35,638 bases of DNA from assembly GCA_003224235.1 (NCBI GenBank), contig QHYU01000177.1, forward strand, positions 1 to 35,638. The letters run 5' to 3'. Below, in pieces: positions 14,438 through 23,542 of the stretch. The notes beneath the pieces are model-generated. The model saw only the letters and a list, made by a program, of their open reading frames with translations, was not told where the DNA came from and did not search any database. The stretch is from Acidobacteriota bacterium. GTDB taxonomy: Bacteria > Acidobacteriota > Terriglobia > Acidiferrales > UBA7541. Every line of letters begins with the position of its first letter. Within the stretch, counting starts at the first letter, position 1. Both the position numbers and the translations under genes were made by a program.

Positions 14438-15202
14438 TTATTTCGAGCCGGGCCGGTAGCTGAGCTCAGGGCGATAAAGCAGAACCTCGCTCGACTCGTG
14501 GTGAACCGACTTAAGCAGCGACATCAGGATGGTCTCCGCATCCGCTTCTCCGTAAGCCTTCTCCAGCATGGCCTCGAATGAGACTTCCGGCGGAGCCATC
14601 TCTGCCCAGGAGTTACGCGGAAACACCAGCACGAAGTGGGGGTGCTCGCCGCCGTTGAACAGCTCGTACCAGGTATAGCGGACCGGCCAGTTGGTCTTGC
14701 CGATGGCCTCATGGACCTTACGGATCGCACCGTTAAACGCCTTCTCGTCATCCATGTTCACCATGAAATGGAGCACCTCGGCCATCTTCGGGGGTTCTTT
14801 GCTGTCGGACGGCCGGCTGACCTCGGCGAGGTAAATCCAGAAGCCATTGGTTCCGCCACCAGTGGAAGGCGACAGGTTCACGGCCGCGTCCGCGAGGTCT
14901 CCCTTGCCGTATTTCGCCTCCCACGCGTCGAAGTCTTTCCATTGGTGGCCGAAAGTGCCGGTCACGTACGCACCACTCGCCTGGCCGGTTTCTACCTGCC
15001 AGGTATCCCACGTCCAGGTATCGCCCTGCTTGCGATGCCAGTCCATGTGGCGCTTGCGTCCCTCCTCATACTGTTGCGCCATCCCCGGCCTGGGTACGGT
15101 GACGAATACGCGCCCCATGTTGCCAGGTTTCTCCTGCGCCATCGGCGCCAGCGCCGCCAGCAGCATGAGAACAACACTGATAACGATTCCAAGTCTTCGC
15201 AT
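14438..15202 (-). CDS. Secreted protein of unknown function, partner of the haemoglobin gene
   Basis: 254 aa from the ATG at 15202, supported by GGGAGG 6 nt upstream and by a signal peptide starting there (MRRLGIVISVVLMLLAALAPMAQ). The open frame from 15325 only adds non-coding sequence. The mature part looks like two similar alpha/beta halves: one around VFVTVPRPGMAQQYEEGRK, the second around EVLHFMVNMDDEKAFNGA. Each is followed by Trp-rich stretches (GDTWTWDTWQ; NWPVRYTWYE). This suggests a duplicated ferredoxin-like (dimeric alpha-beta barrel) fold. The fold and any ligand are inference. First gene of the operon with the exported haemoglobin. Confidence 0.75.
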   Translation of the reverse strand: MRRLGIVISVVLMLLAALAPMAQEKPGNMGRVFVTVPRPGMAQQYEEGRKRHMDWHRKQGDTWTWDTWQVETGQASGAYVTGTFGHQWKDFDAWEAKYGKGDLADAAVNLSPSTGGGTNGFWIYLAEVSRPSDSKEPPKMAEVLHFMVNMDDEKAFNGAIRKVHEAIGKTNWPVRYTWYELFNGGEHPHFVLVFPRNSWAEMAPPEVSFEAMLEKAYGEADAETILMSLLKSVHHESSEVLLYRPELSYRPGSK

Positions 15203-15342
15203 GCCAATCCTCCCAGTAGATTTGAATGTGGAACGAATCAAGCGCGAATTTGCCGCAGTCAGGGAAGGCAGCTTGCGCAAGGCACAGGCCGAGAGATGAA
15301 AACACCAGATCCGGATGGATGTCAACGCAAAGTTGTCGCCGC

Positions 15343-15381
15343 AAAATGAGAATGTCCGGTTTGTGCAAAGTAGAAATGTCC
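15343..15381. repeat. Short direct repeats resembling an IS21-type end
   Basis: Two related 15-nt units, AAAATGAGAATGTCC and AAAGTAGAAATGTCC, start 24 nt apart between the S9 peptidase and the haemoglobin operon. Paired AATGTCC-type repeats with this spacing are, from memory, typical of the termini of IS21-like elements. No transposase remains nearby, so this would be only a scar. Confidence 0.3.
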
Positions 15382-15443
15382 GCTTTTCTAGGGGCCGGGA
15401 GGCCCAATGGAACAGGAGCGGATCAGGTTGATGGACTCTGGCT

Positions 15444-17534
15444 CTACTTCAGATAGGTCGCCAGCCAGTCGAGCACGGTCTTGTACCAAAGCTCGCTATT
15501 CTGCGGCTTCAGGATCCAGTGACCCTCATCCGGGAAGATCAGCAGCTTCGATGGCACGCCTTGCCGCTGCAGTGCGGTGAACATTTGCAGGCCCTCGGTG
15601 TAGGGCACGCGGAAGTCAAGCTCTCCATGCGTCACCAGCGTCGGGGTCTTGTACTTGCCAAACTCGCCGGCATAGCGACTAGGCGACCACTTCTCATACG
15701 CAGCGCGGTTGGTCCAGGGCGTGCCCTGCATCTCCCATTCCGGAAACCAAAGCTCCTCGGTGGCGCCGTACATGCTCTCCAGGTTGTAAAGGCTGGCGTG
15801 GGTCACGATGGCCTTGAAGCGGCCTTTGGTCTGTGATTCGAACCAGTTCATCATGTACCCGCCGTAGGAAGCCCCGGCTGCCGCCATCCGCGCGCCGTCC
15901 ACAAAGGGGTATTTCGCCAAGACATAGTCCACGCCCTTCATCAAGTCCACGAAGGGTTTTCCGCCGTAGTCCACATTGATCTCGTCAGTGAATTTCTGTC
16001 CAAAGCCGGTCGAGCCGCGGCGATTGATCAGCAGTACGGCGTAGCCGGGCGCGGCAAACATTTCTGGGTTCCAGCGATAGCCCCAGGTGTCGCTCCACTG
16101 CGTCTGCGGGCCGCCATGCGCGATCAGAACGAGCGGGTATTTCCTGGCAGGATCAAATCCGGGCGGACGCACTAGCATGGCGTGCACGCGAGTGCCTTCA
16201 GCGCCGTCGAACCAGAAATGCTCGGCGGGGTTTAGATCCAGCGCGGCTAGCTTTTCTGCATTGTGCCGCGTCAGTTGCCGCACGCCCGAGCCGTCGGCAT
16301 TGGCCGCAAAGGCCTCCGCAGGCGTTACCAGGCTTGATTGAGTGAAGACCAGCGTGCGCCCGTCCCGGCTCAGTGTCAGGTCGCTATTAAACGTATCCTT
16401 CAGGATGACTCTTGGCTCCGCGCCCGGCGTCGCCGTCACCGAAAACACCGGCTTGTGTCCGCGGTCTTCCGCGAGGAAATAGATTGTCTTGCTGTCGGGC
16501 GACCACACCATCCCCTCAACGCTGCAGTCGAAGCCTTCGTTGACGTTGGTATGCTTCCCGGTCTGGCGGTCATAGAGCATCAGGCGCCATTTGTCCGCTT
16601 CATAGCCCGCGCGGAACTGCGCGCGGTAGGCGATGGTGCGGCCATCAGGGGAGTAGCTCGGGTGACCGTCAAAGCCGGGATTCGTTGTGATGCGCTTGGG
16701 TTCCGCGCCGCCGGACACCGGGACGAGGAAAAGATCGCCGTTTGTGCTGATGGCTTCCATCTTGTCAGTGACAGCGGTGAAACAGATTTCTTTGCTGTCC
16801 GGCGAGAAGGCAATGTCCTCCGCGTCGCCGCGTTGCACCGGCGGCACGTCGTAGTCGGCGCCGGGGGTGAGGTCGCGCGGCGTGCCGCCCTCCACCGAGA
16901 TGACGAACAGATGGCTCCGCTTGCCCTCGCTCCAGACATTCCAGTGGCGATAGAGAAGGTGATCATAGAGCCGCGCCTTGACTTTGCTTTTTTCGCGCTT
17001 GGCGTCGCGCTTGCTGTTGCAAGCGTCGTCGCGGCAGTCGGGATAAACTTCGGAGGTGAACGCGAGCGTCTTGCCGTCGGGAGACCAGAGCACGTTGTCT
17101 GCGCCCGTGGAAAGACTGGTCAGCTTTGACGCCTCGCCGCCTTCGAGCGAGAGGAGATACACCTGAGCAGTGGCGTCGCGGGTGGAGGTGAACGCGAGCC
17201 GCTTGCCGTCGGGTGACCACTGGGGTCGCGAATCGCGCCCGCTGCGCGTGAGTTGCTGCGGTGGCCCACCCGCTGTGGAGACAATCCAAAGGTTGCTTGC
17301 CAAGCGGTTGGCCTGCAGGTCCGGAGTGGCTACTCTGTAGGCCGCCCACTTGCCGTCCGGCGAGACTTGTACTTCGCTGATGCGGTGCAAGCTGATCAGA
17401 TCGTCAAAGGTGATGGCGCGCTTCGCTGCAGTCTGGACCGCAGGCTTGCCTGGTGGCTGTGCTAATGCGAAGGGTGCTGCTGCCGCCAGCGCAAACGCCC
17501 ATAAAATCGGAACCAATCGTTTCGCGCGTTTCAT
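15444..17534 (-). CDS. Secreted S9 family peptidase (acylaminoacyl/dipeptidyl-peptidase-like)
   Basis: 696 aa with a signal peptide ending near FALAQ. Residues about 40-430 form a beta-propeller with several PD40-type blades (QVSPDGKWAAY, QWSPDGKRLAFTS, LWSPDGKTLAFTS, SYSPDGRTIAY, VWSPDSKTIYF). The C-terminal alpha/beta-hydrolase domain carries Ser556 in GASYGGYM, Asp640 in GELDFRVP and His672 in DEGHWI, plus the HGGP oxyanion motif near residue 473. Such enzymes remove dipeptides or blocked residues from short peptides, using the propeller to exclude folded proteins. It probably acts in the periplasm. It is divergent from another S9 gene with about 176 nt between the starts, so the two may be co-regulated. 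Confidence 0.93.
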   Translation of the reverse strand: MKRAKRLVPILWAFALAAAAPFALAQPPGKPAVQTAAKRAITFDDLISLHRISEVQVSPDGKWAAYRVATPDLQANRLASNLWIVSTAGGPPQQLTRSGRDSRPQWSPDGKRLAFTSTRDATAQVYLLSLEGGEASKLTSLSTGADNVLWSPDGKTLAFTSEVYPDCRDDACNSKRDAKREKSKVKARLYDHLLYRHWNVWSEGKRSHLFVISVEGGTPRDLTPGADYDVPPVQRGDAEDIAFSPDSKEICFTAVTDKMEAISTNGDLFLVPVSGGAEPKRITTNPGFDGHPSYSPDGRTIAYRAQFRAGYEADKWRLMLYDRQTGKHTNVNEGFDCSVEGMVWSPDSKTIYFLAEDRGHKPVFSVTATPGAEPRVILKDTFNSDLTLSRDGRTLVFTQSSLVTPAEAFAANADGSGVRQLTRHNAEKLAALDLNPAEHFWFDGAEGTRVHAMLVRPPGFDPARKYPLVLIAHGGPQTQWSDTWGYRWNPEMFAAPGYAVLLINRRGSTGFGQKFTDEINVDYGGKPFVDLMKGVDYVLAKYPFVDGARMAAAGASYGGYMMNWFESQTKGRFKAIVTHASLYNLESMYGATEELWFPEWEMQGTPWTNRAAYEKWSPSRYAGEFGKYKTPTLVTHGELDFRVPYTEGLQMFTALQRQGVPSKLLIFPDEGHWILKPQNSELWYKTVLDWLATYLK

Positions 17535-17710
17535 CTCTTTCTCTCCGAAGAATCACGTGCTGCTGGGCTAAAGGACCCCGCATGATTACATTTTCGGCCG
17601 CTGTTTCCAAGCTCGCAGAGCCTTGTTTGAAACCAATGGCATTGCGCGGCGCCGAACTCCTGCATACACTCCCCCGGGCCAGCAGGGTAGAGCCAGGAGG
17701 GCAATTGGCA

Positions 17711-19948
17711 ATGAGGGTGAAAACGAATACCAGGAGCGGGATCGTATCGGTGTGCGCGTGGCTGGTGGCGATAGCGGCGGTTGCACCCGGCACGGCGCAG
17801 CAGAAGCGGGCGATGACGTTTATCGACGTCATCGAGATGCGCAGCGTCGGCGCGGGCAAAATCTCGCCCGACGGCAAGTACGTCGTCTATACCGTCTCTA
17901 TCCCGCAATGGAAGGTGGGAAAGAACTTCACCGACGTTTTCGTGGCCGCGACCGATGGCTCGGTGCCGCCGCGGCAGATGACCTTCACCAAGGAGAAGAA
18001 CGAAACGCAGCCGCAGTGGGCTCGTGACAGCCGAACGATTGGTTTCCTTTCCGACCGGGAAGGCCCGAACCAGCTCTATCTGATGCGGATCGATGGCGGC
18101 GAAGCCCGCAAGGCCAGCGATGCGAAAGACGGCGTGGACGCCTTCGCGTTCAGCCGCGATGGCAAATGGGCGGCCTACTCGGCCGGCAAGACTGAAGAAC
18201 GCCAGATCTGGCTGACCAGCCTGGAGAGGGAAGAAGCGCCGGTGCAGCTCACCAAGCACTCGACACCGGTGGGCATTTGGGCCTGGAGCCCGGATAGCTC
18301 GCGCATCTTTTTCCTGACGCCCGACCGCGAGGAAAAGGATGACCAGAAGCGCAAGGAGAAGAAGTTCGACGTGCGGGTCGTGGACCCGGAACGCCCGCCC
18401 ACTCACCTGTGGTCGATCTCGCTGGCGGACAAATCGGAGAAGCGTTGGACCTCCAGCAACGCTTATGGCGTCGAGCAGTTCGTCGTTTCGCCTGATGCGG
18501 CCTACGTTGCTTTTCGCAGCGTTTCCTCCGAGCGTCACGCCAACGCTCTGGACCAGGTGGACTCGGAGATTTACGCGCTCAATCTTGCGACCGGCGAGGC
18601 GCGGCGGATCACCAACAACAAGGTCCCCGAGGGCCTACCGCGGTTTTCACCCGACAGCAAGTGGCTGGTCTTCAGCGCGCCCGACGAATTTACGTACGGC
18701 CGCAACGAGAAGCTGTACGTGACTCCGATTGCCGGCGGCGCGCTGCGCAAGCTGCTGCCCGATTGGGACCACAACGCGCAGTCGGCCGCCTGGAGCGCGG
18801 ACTCGAAGACGCTTTATTTCACCCAGGGCATCGGCGTTGATGCGCACGTCTTCGGCGTTTCGCTGGCTGACGGCAAGCTGGCGCAACTGACCCACGAGCG
18901 CGGCGTCATCGGTGGCCCCGGCTTCGATTACGAAACCGGGCTGTTCGTGTTCTCGTTCACCGACCCGGCCGCGCCCAGCGACTACTATATTGCCCGGGCG
19001 GAGACGGTGAGCCAGCGCTCGCGCTGGGTGCGCGTCTCGCGTGCCAATCCCCAGGTAGAAAGCTTGAAGCTCGCCGAGTACGAAACCGTGCACTGGAAAA
19101 GCACCGACGGGCAGATGGTCGAAGGCATCCTGGCTTATCCCACGAACTATGAGAAAGGGAAACCCTATCCCTTGATTGTCCAGCTTCACGGCGGTCCGGC
19201 TGGCGCTTACATGAATGGCTTCTCCGGCGGCCACGGCACCTACGTGAACGTCTTTGCCGGCAGCGGCTATGCTGTCTTCCAGCCCAATTACCGCGGCTCG
19301 GAGGACTACGGCGAAAAATTCCGCGTACAGATTGCCGGCGATTATTTCCGCCAGGGCTTCGACGACATCATGACCGGCGTTGACGCGCTGATCGCGCGCG
19401 GCATGGCCGACCCTGCCAAGCTCGGCATGATGGGCTGGAGCGCGGGCGGCCACTGGTCGAATTGGACCCTGACGCACACCGACCGCTTCAAGGCTATTTC
19501 GAGTGGCGCCGGCGCGATGAACTGGATTTCGATGTATGCGGAGACCGACATCCAGGCCAATCGCGAGTTCTACTTCAAGGGCCAGCCGTGGAATAACTGG
19601 GAGCACTATGTGGAGGTCTCGCCGCTGCGCTATATTAAGAATGCCAAAACGCCCACCCTGATCCACGTTGGCGAAGCCGACCAGCGCGTCCCGAAGCCGC
19701 AGAGCGACGAGCTGCACATGGCACTGAAAAAACTTGGCGTTCCGGTCGAATACATCGTGTATCCCGCCATGCCTCACGGGCTCACCGAGCCGCGCTACCA
19801 GATGGTGAAAATGGTTGCGGAGTTCAACTGGTTCGAGAAATGGATTCAGGGCAAGCCCGACTGGTTCGACTGGAAGCAACTGCTTGCCACACTCGAGGAA
19901 CCTAAAGAAGAAGAGAAAAAGCAGCCTGAGAAAACAGACCAAGACTAA
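17711..19948 (+). CDS. Secreted S9 family peptidase, second and divergent copy
   Basis: 745 aa from the ATG at 17711 (AGGAGG 10 nt upstream; a TTG two codons earlier is also possible). The open frame extends back to 17453, but that part overlaps the divergent gene. Signal peptide ends near APGTAQQ. Propeller blades include KISPDGKYVVYTV, AFSRDGKWAAYS and RFSPDSKWLVFSA. The hydrolase triad is Ser577 in GWSAGGHW, Asp657 in GEADQRVP and His689 in MPHG, with the HGGP oxyanion motif. The C-terminus ends in a charged Glu/Lys tail (EEPKEEEKKQPEK). It is a paralogue of its divergent neighbour only in architecture; the Ser motif and sequence differ. It likely cleaves peptides in the periplasm. Confidence 0.92.
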   Translation: MRVKTNTRSGIVSVCAWLVAIAAVAPGTAQQKRAMTFIDVIEMRSVGAGKISPDGKYVVYTVSIPQWKVGKNFTDVFVAATDGSVPPRQMTFTKEKNETQPQWARDSRTIGFLSDREGPNQLYLMRIDGGEARKASDAKDGVDAFAFSRDGKWAAYSAGKTEERQIWLTSLEREEAPVQLTKHSTPVGIWAWSPDSSRIFFLTPDREEKDDQKRKEKKFDVRVVDPERPPTHLWSISLADKSEKRWTSSNAYGVEQFVVSPDAAYVAFRSVSSERHANALDQVDSEIYALNLATGEARRITNNKVPEGLPRFSPDSKWLVFSAPDEFTYGRNEKLYVTPIAGGALRKLLPDWDHNAQSAAWSADSKTLYFTQGIGVDAHVFGVSLADGKLAQLTHERGVIGGPGFDYETGLFVFSFTDPAAPSDYYIARAETVSQRSRWVRVSRANPQVESLKLAEYETVHWKSTDGQMVEGILAYPTNYEKGKPYPLIVQLHGGPAGAYMNGFSGGHGTYVNVFAGSGYAVFQPNYRGSEDYGEKFRVQIAGDYFRQGFDDIMTGVDALIARGMADPAKLGMMGWSAGGHWSNWTLTHTDRFKAISSGAGAMNWISMYAETDIQANREFYFKGQPWNNWEHYVEVSPLRYIKNAKTPTLIHVGEADQRVPKPQSDELHMALKKLGVPVEYIVYPAMPHGLTEPRYQMVKMVAEFNWFEKWIQGKPDWFDWKQLLATLEEPKEEEKKQPEKTDQD

Positions 19949-20013
19949 TACCCTCTTGCATCCGTCCGCTCCGGCCATGAGGATCGGCGCAGGCCGGAGA
20001 CTGCCCGCGGCAT

Positions 20014-20460
20014 TCATCCTTTTCCCTTGATTGGGACACCGACGGCCCAGACGTAGCCGTCCGGGTCGACCACGATGACCTCGCGCCAGCCGTGCGGCTT
20101 ATCGGCGGCTGGCTGAATCACAACTGCGCCGCGGGCTTTGGCGCGATCTTCGAGCGCGTCCGGGTCCGCGCCAAGCAAGCGCAGCTCGGTCCCGGTGCCC
20201 CTCGGCCCACTCGCGGCCAGACGGCTGGCCAGCGGATGCTGGTCGTAGGTGTGGTCGGCGTGGAGCATGAACTCAAGCCCGTTCAGCTCCAGCGCCGCGA
20301 AGTCAGGATCGGAATAGCGCTCCTTCGCGCCGAGCACCTCTTTGTAGAACGCTAGGGATCGCGCCAGGTCCCTCACCAGCAGGTTCACGGTGAAGCGCGG
20401 CAGCTGTCGGCCATATTCATCGGCTGGTATCCACGAATCACCGGTGCGCTTCTTGGTCAT
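20014..20460 (-). CDS. VOC family protein (bleomycin-resistance/glyoxalase-like)
   Basis: 148 aa from the ATG at 20460. The frame continues upstream to 20736, but that part overlaps the divergent cydA region and has unlikely composition. The protein has a typical single VOC domain: PRFTVNLLVRDLARSLAFYKEVLGA in the first half (pattern LVRDLARSLAFYKEVLGA) and the closing REVIVVDPDGYVWAVG in the second half. The Glu/His metal ligands are not all conserved. Family members detoxify or bind small molecules; the substrate here is unknown. It is convergent with the S9 peptidase gene (65-nt gap) and divergent from cydA. Confidence 0.85.
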   Translation of the reverse strand: MTKKRTGDSWIPADEYGRQLPRFTVNLLVRDLARSLAFYKEVLGAKERYSDPDFAALELNGLEFMLHADHTYDQHPLASRLAASGPRGTGTELRLLGADPDALEDRAKARGAVVIQPAADKPHGWREVIVVDPDGYVWAVGVPIKGKG

Positions 20461-20577
20461 GATAGTTCGGAGGGCGCTTCGCGCCGCTGGCCGACCCATC
20501 ATCTCACAAGGTGCTGTCCGCCGCCCGGCCATTCCGACCGCTGCCTCGCGGACGCGGGGGACGTGGTGGACGCGGCC

Positions 20578-20607
20578 TTGTGACCTCGCCTGCCGGTGCA
20601 GTAAGAT
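20578..20607 (+). promoter_or_regulatory. Possible cydAB promoter
   Basis: TTGTGA at 20578-20583 and TAAGAT at 20602-20607 are separated by 18 nt and lie about 110 nt upstream of the cydA start. The match is moderate and no regulator site was recognised. Confidence 0.3.
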
Positions 20608-20717
20608 GGCTTGCGCATCGAGACACGCGCCGGCCCCCGCCGGCTGAGGACCCGCCGCCCGAGCTTCCGCGTCACTGGGGTTGAGTTCAGCCGCCACCCG
20701 AAGACAAAGGAGCCGCC

Positions 20718-22073
20718 TTGGACGACGCTCTGGCAATCCACCGTCTGCATTTCGCCTTCACTGTTACTTTTCACTATCTCTTTCCGCAGCTCACCATGGG
20801 GCTCGCGCTGCTTCTGGTTATCTTCAAGACTCTGGCGTTGCGCACCGAGGACGAGCATTACAACCGCGCGACGCGATTCTGGGCCAGAATCTTCGGCATC
20901 AATTTTGCCCTCGGCGTGGTGACGGGCATTCCCCTGGAATTTCAGTTCGGCACCAATTGGGCGGAGTTCTCCCGCGCTGCCGGCGGAGTGATCGGGCAAA
21001 CGCTGGCGATGGAGGGCGTCTTCTCGTTTTTCCTGGAGTCCTCGTTTCTGGGACTCTTCCTGTTCGGCGAAAAGCGGCTCGGGCCGCGGTGGCACTGGTT
21101 CGCCGGCTTCATGGTTTTTCTCGGCTCGTGGATTTCCGGCTACCTGATCGTCGCCACTGACGCGTGGATGCAGCATCCGGTGGGATACACGCTCGGCCCG
21201 CGCGGAGAGATTCTGCTTGCAGATTTTTGGGCGCTGCTGCTTAATCCCTGGGCGCTCTGGCAATACGCCCACAACATGACCGGCGCGGTCATCACTGCGT
21301 GTTTCGTCGTAGCGGCGGTGGGCGCCTTCTATCTTCTCTCCGGCCGGTACGAGCCCTACGGACAAACGTTCCTGCGCGTGGCAGTTACGGTGGGCGCGGT
21401 AGCCACGATCCTGCAACTTTTCCCCACGGGCGACGCACAGGGTCAGATGGTTGCGCGCCACCAGCCTGTGACGCTCGCCGCGATGGAAGGGCTTTTTGAA
21501 ACACAGCGAGGCGCGCCGCTGGTGATTCTCGGCCAGCCGGACGTAGCGAAGCGGCGGCTGGACAACCCGCTGGTGGTGCCGCGGGTGCTGAGTTTCCTGA
21601 GCTATCGTCGCTGGGCGGCGGAAGTGCAAGGCCTGGACCATTTCCCCGAACAGGATTGGCCGGACAAGATTCCCCTCTTGTACTACAGCTATCACGTGAT
21701 GGTTGGGCTCGGAACGATGTTCATCGCGGTGATGCTGACGGCGGCAGTGCTGCTCTGGAGGAGAAAGCTCTATGCGTTCCGGCCAATGCTCTGGGTGCTG
21801 ATGCTTTGCCTTCCGTTGCCCTACATCGCTAACACTGCCGGATGGATCACCGCCGAGGTGGGACGCCAGCCCTGGCTGATCCACAGGCTGCTGCGGACGC
21901 AGTCCGGCGTTTCCCCGCTCGTCTCGGCGGGCAACGCCTGGTTCACGCTCATCGGCTTCATGGGGCTGTATATGGTGCTCGGCATCCTTTTCCTGTTCCT
22001 CGTGTATCGCGAAATTGAGCTCGGGCCCGAGCCGCTCACCGCGGCGCACGCTGCGATGGACGCTCACGACTGA
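20718..22073 (+). CDS. cydA: Cytochrome bd-type quinol oxidase subunit I
   Basis: 451 aa with a TTG start at 20718, supported by AAAGGAG 5 nt upstream and an N-terminus matching the family. It oxidises quinol and reduces oxygen in the inner membrane using two b haems and one d haem. Key residues are in place: His19 and His185 (haem ligands), Met328 (axial ligand of b558), Glu99 and Glu107 (proton path) and the quinol-site motif GWITAEVGRQPW. It is shorter than E. coli CydA (522 aa), consistent with a short Q-loop. In the stretch YYSYHVMVG a His stands where E. coli has Arg391 (SFRIMVG). The next gene, cydB, begins 12 nt downstream. No small CydX-like gene was seen. Confidence 0.95.
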   Translation: MDDALAIHRLHFAFTVTFHYLFPQLTMGLALLLVIFKTLALRTEDEHYNRATRFWARIFGINFALGVVTGIPLEFQFGTNWAEFSRAAGGVIGQTLAMEGVFSFFLESSFLGLFLFGEKRLGPRWHWFAGFMVFLGSWISGYLIVATDAWMQHPVGYTLGPRGEILLADFWALLLNPWALWQYAHNMTGAVITACFVVAAVGAFYLLSGRYEPYGQTFLRVAVTVGAVATILQLFPTGDAQGQMVARHQPVTLAAMEGLFETQRGAPLVILGQPDVAKRRLDNPLVVPRVLSFLSYRRWAAEVQGLDHFPEQDWPDKIPLLYYSYHVMVGLGTMFIAVMLTAAVLLWRRKLYAFRPMLWVLMLCLPLPYIANTAGWITAEVGRQPWLIHRLLRTQSGVSPLVSAGNAWFTLIGFMGLYMVLGILFLFLVYREIELGPEPLTAAHAAMDAHD

Positions 22074-22085
22074 GGAGAGACCGCG

Positions 22086-23168
22086 ATGGAAACCGTCTGG
22101 TACTGTCTGATCGCGGCGATGATCGCGGTTTACGTCCTGCTGGACGGCTTCGACCTCGGCGCCGGCATAGTTCATCTGGTGGTTGCCAAGTCCGACGCGG
22201 AGCGCCGCCAGGTGCTCCGCACCATCGGCTCGGTGTGGGACGGCAACGAAGTATGGCTGCTGGCCGCGGGCGGCACGCTCTATTTCGCCTTCCCGGCCCT
22301 CTATGCTTCGGGCTTCAGCGGATTTTACTTGCCGCTGATGATCGTCCTGTGGCTGCTGGTGTTCCGCGGGATCTCCATCGAGTTTCGCAACCATGTGGAG
22401 AGTCCGGTCTGGGCGCCGCTGTGGGACGCAGTGTTTTGCTTTTCGAGCCTGCTGCTGGCTGTTTTTTACGGCGCCGCACTGGGCAACGTGGTCCGCGGCG
22501 TGCCGCTGGACGCGCGCGGCTACTTCTTCGAGGCGTTGTGGACTGACTTCCGCCTGGGTCCAGAAACGGGCATCCTCGACTGGTACACGATACTGGTCGG
22601 TCTGGCCGCTTTTTTCGCGCTGGCGCAGCACGGCGCGCTGTGGCTGCTGGTGAAGACCGCAGGCGCTGTGGAGGAGCGCGCGCGCCGGGTCGCGCGCGTG
22701 GTTTGGTGGGGCGTTGCGGCGCTGACTGTGCTGGTCACCTGGTTTACCTTCCGCGTGCAGCCGCAGGTTCCTGCCAACCTCTCTGGGCATCGTTGGGGCT
22801 ACGTCTTCCCACTGTTGGCGCTCGCCGGACTGCTTGCGGTGCGCTGGTTCCTGGAGCGACAAAGCGCTGCGCAGAACACTGCGCAGACCGTTGCGAAAAA
22901 CGAGGGCAAAGCGTTCCTGGCATCCTGCGCCTATCTTCTTGGCATGCTCGCCAGCGTAGTTTTCGGGCTCTACCCCTACGTGCTTCCCGCGCGCGGGAAT
23001 CCGGCGTATGCCCTCACGGTCCATAATGCGAAGGCAAGCGACTATGGCCTGCGGATCGGTCTGGTGTGGTGGACGATCGGCATGGCTCTGGTAACCGCAT
23101 ATTTCGTCTTCCTCTATCGCCACTTCGCCGGAAAAGTGGTCGCCGGCACAGACCGCGAAGGGTATTAG
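22086..23168 (+). CDS. cydB: Cytochrome bd-type quinol oxidase subunit II
   Basis: 360 aa, close to the usual 330-380. The ATG follows GAGGAG with an 8-nt spacer. It shows the family's hallmark first helix, YVLLDGFDLGAG, and the motif GSVWDGNEVWLLAAGGTLYFAFP, followed by further hydrophobic segments to a total near eight or nine. Subunit II pairs with CydA to form the oxidase and shapes the oxygen channel. A short linker near residues 258-275 (RQSAAQNTAQTVAKNEG) is hydrophilic and atypical. Co-transcribed with cydA. The ATP-binding assembly genes cydCD are not in the window. Confidence 0.95.
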   Translation: METVWYCLIAAMIAVYVLLDGFDLGAGIVHLVVAKSDAERRQVLRTIGSVWDGNEVWLLAAGGTLYFAFPALYASGFSGFYLPLMIVLWLLVFRGISIEFRNHVESPVWAPLWDAVFCFSSLLLAVFYGAALGNVVRGVPLDARGYFFEALWTDFRLGPETGILDWYTILVGLAAFFALAQHGALWLLVKTAGAVEERARRVARVVWWGVAALTVLVTWFTFRVQPQVPANLSGHRWGYVFPLLALAGLLAVRWFLERQSAAQNTAQTVAKNEGKAFLASCAYLLGMLASVVFGLYPYVLPARGNPAYALTVHNAKASDYGLRIGLVWWTIGMALVTAYFVFLYRHFAGKVVAGTDREGY

Positions 23169-23228
23169 CGCCCGCCGCGGCGGGCCAGGTATGACAACCG
23201 TGCTGTGTTCGCTCTGAGCACATGTAGC

Positions 23229-23246
23229 GCCGGCCTTTAGGCCGGC
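23229..23246. repeat. REP-like hairpin GCCGGCC-TTTA-GGCCGGC
   Basis: A perfect 7-bp stem with a TTTA loop, 60 nt downstream of cydB. There is no T-run, so it is more likely a dispersed palindromic element than a terminator, although it could stabilise the 3' end of the cydAB mRNA. Confidence 0.5.
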
Positions 23247-23255
23247 ATCTGCCGG

Positions 23256-23542
23256 CTCTGGCGGACTCGAAATGACAGCGGTCCTGTATCGCTTGCAAAC
23301 GGGATTCCCGGTTCTCCGACAGCCGCAGTGGTGCTCCGCTTCGGTTGTCATTCCGAGGCCCGACGCTGTTTGTCGGGCGAGGAATCCCTCAGAGAGATTT
23401 CTCGTCCGCTCTGGCGGACTCGAAATGACAGCGGTCCTGTATCGCTTGCAAACGGGATTCCCGGTTCTCTGACGGCCGCAGTGGTGCTCCGCTTCGCTTG
23501 TCATTCCGAAGCCCGACGGTGTTTGTTGGGCGAGGAATCCCT
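23256..23542. repeat. Two 134-bp direct repeats with 153-bp period
   Basis: Copy 1 is 23256-23389 and copy 2 is 23409-23542, differing at only a few positions. Each contains CTCTGGCGGACTCGAAATGA at its start and GGCGAGGAATCCCT at its end. A degraded inverted match occurs at 28678-28705. The unit contains short inverted motifs and has no coding potential of its own, despite open frames through it in several frames. It is probably an amplifying intergenic element of this lineage. Confidence 0.8.

Noticed and set aside
16338-17129. A 263-aa plus-strand frame
   Set aside because: It is antisense to the S9 peptidase gene, which shows propeller repeats and active-site motifs in the true frame.
18647-20017. 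A 456-aa minus-strand frame
   Set aside because: It is antisense to the S9 peptidase gene with its intact catalytic triad, and has no recognised motif.
23256-23542. CRISPR array from the direct repeats
   Set aside because: There are only two long units with a 19-nt gap and no spacer pattern; no cas gene is in the window.
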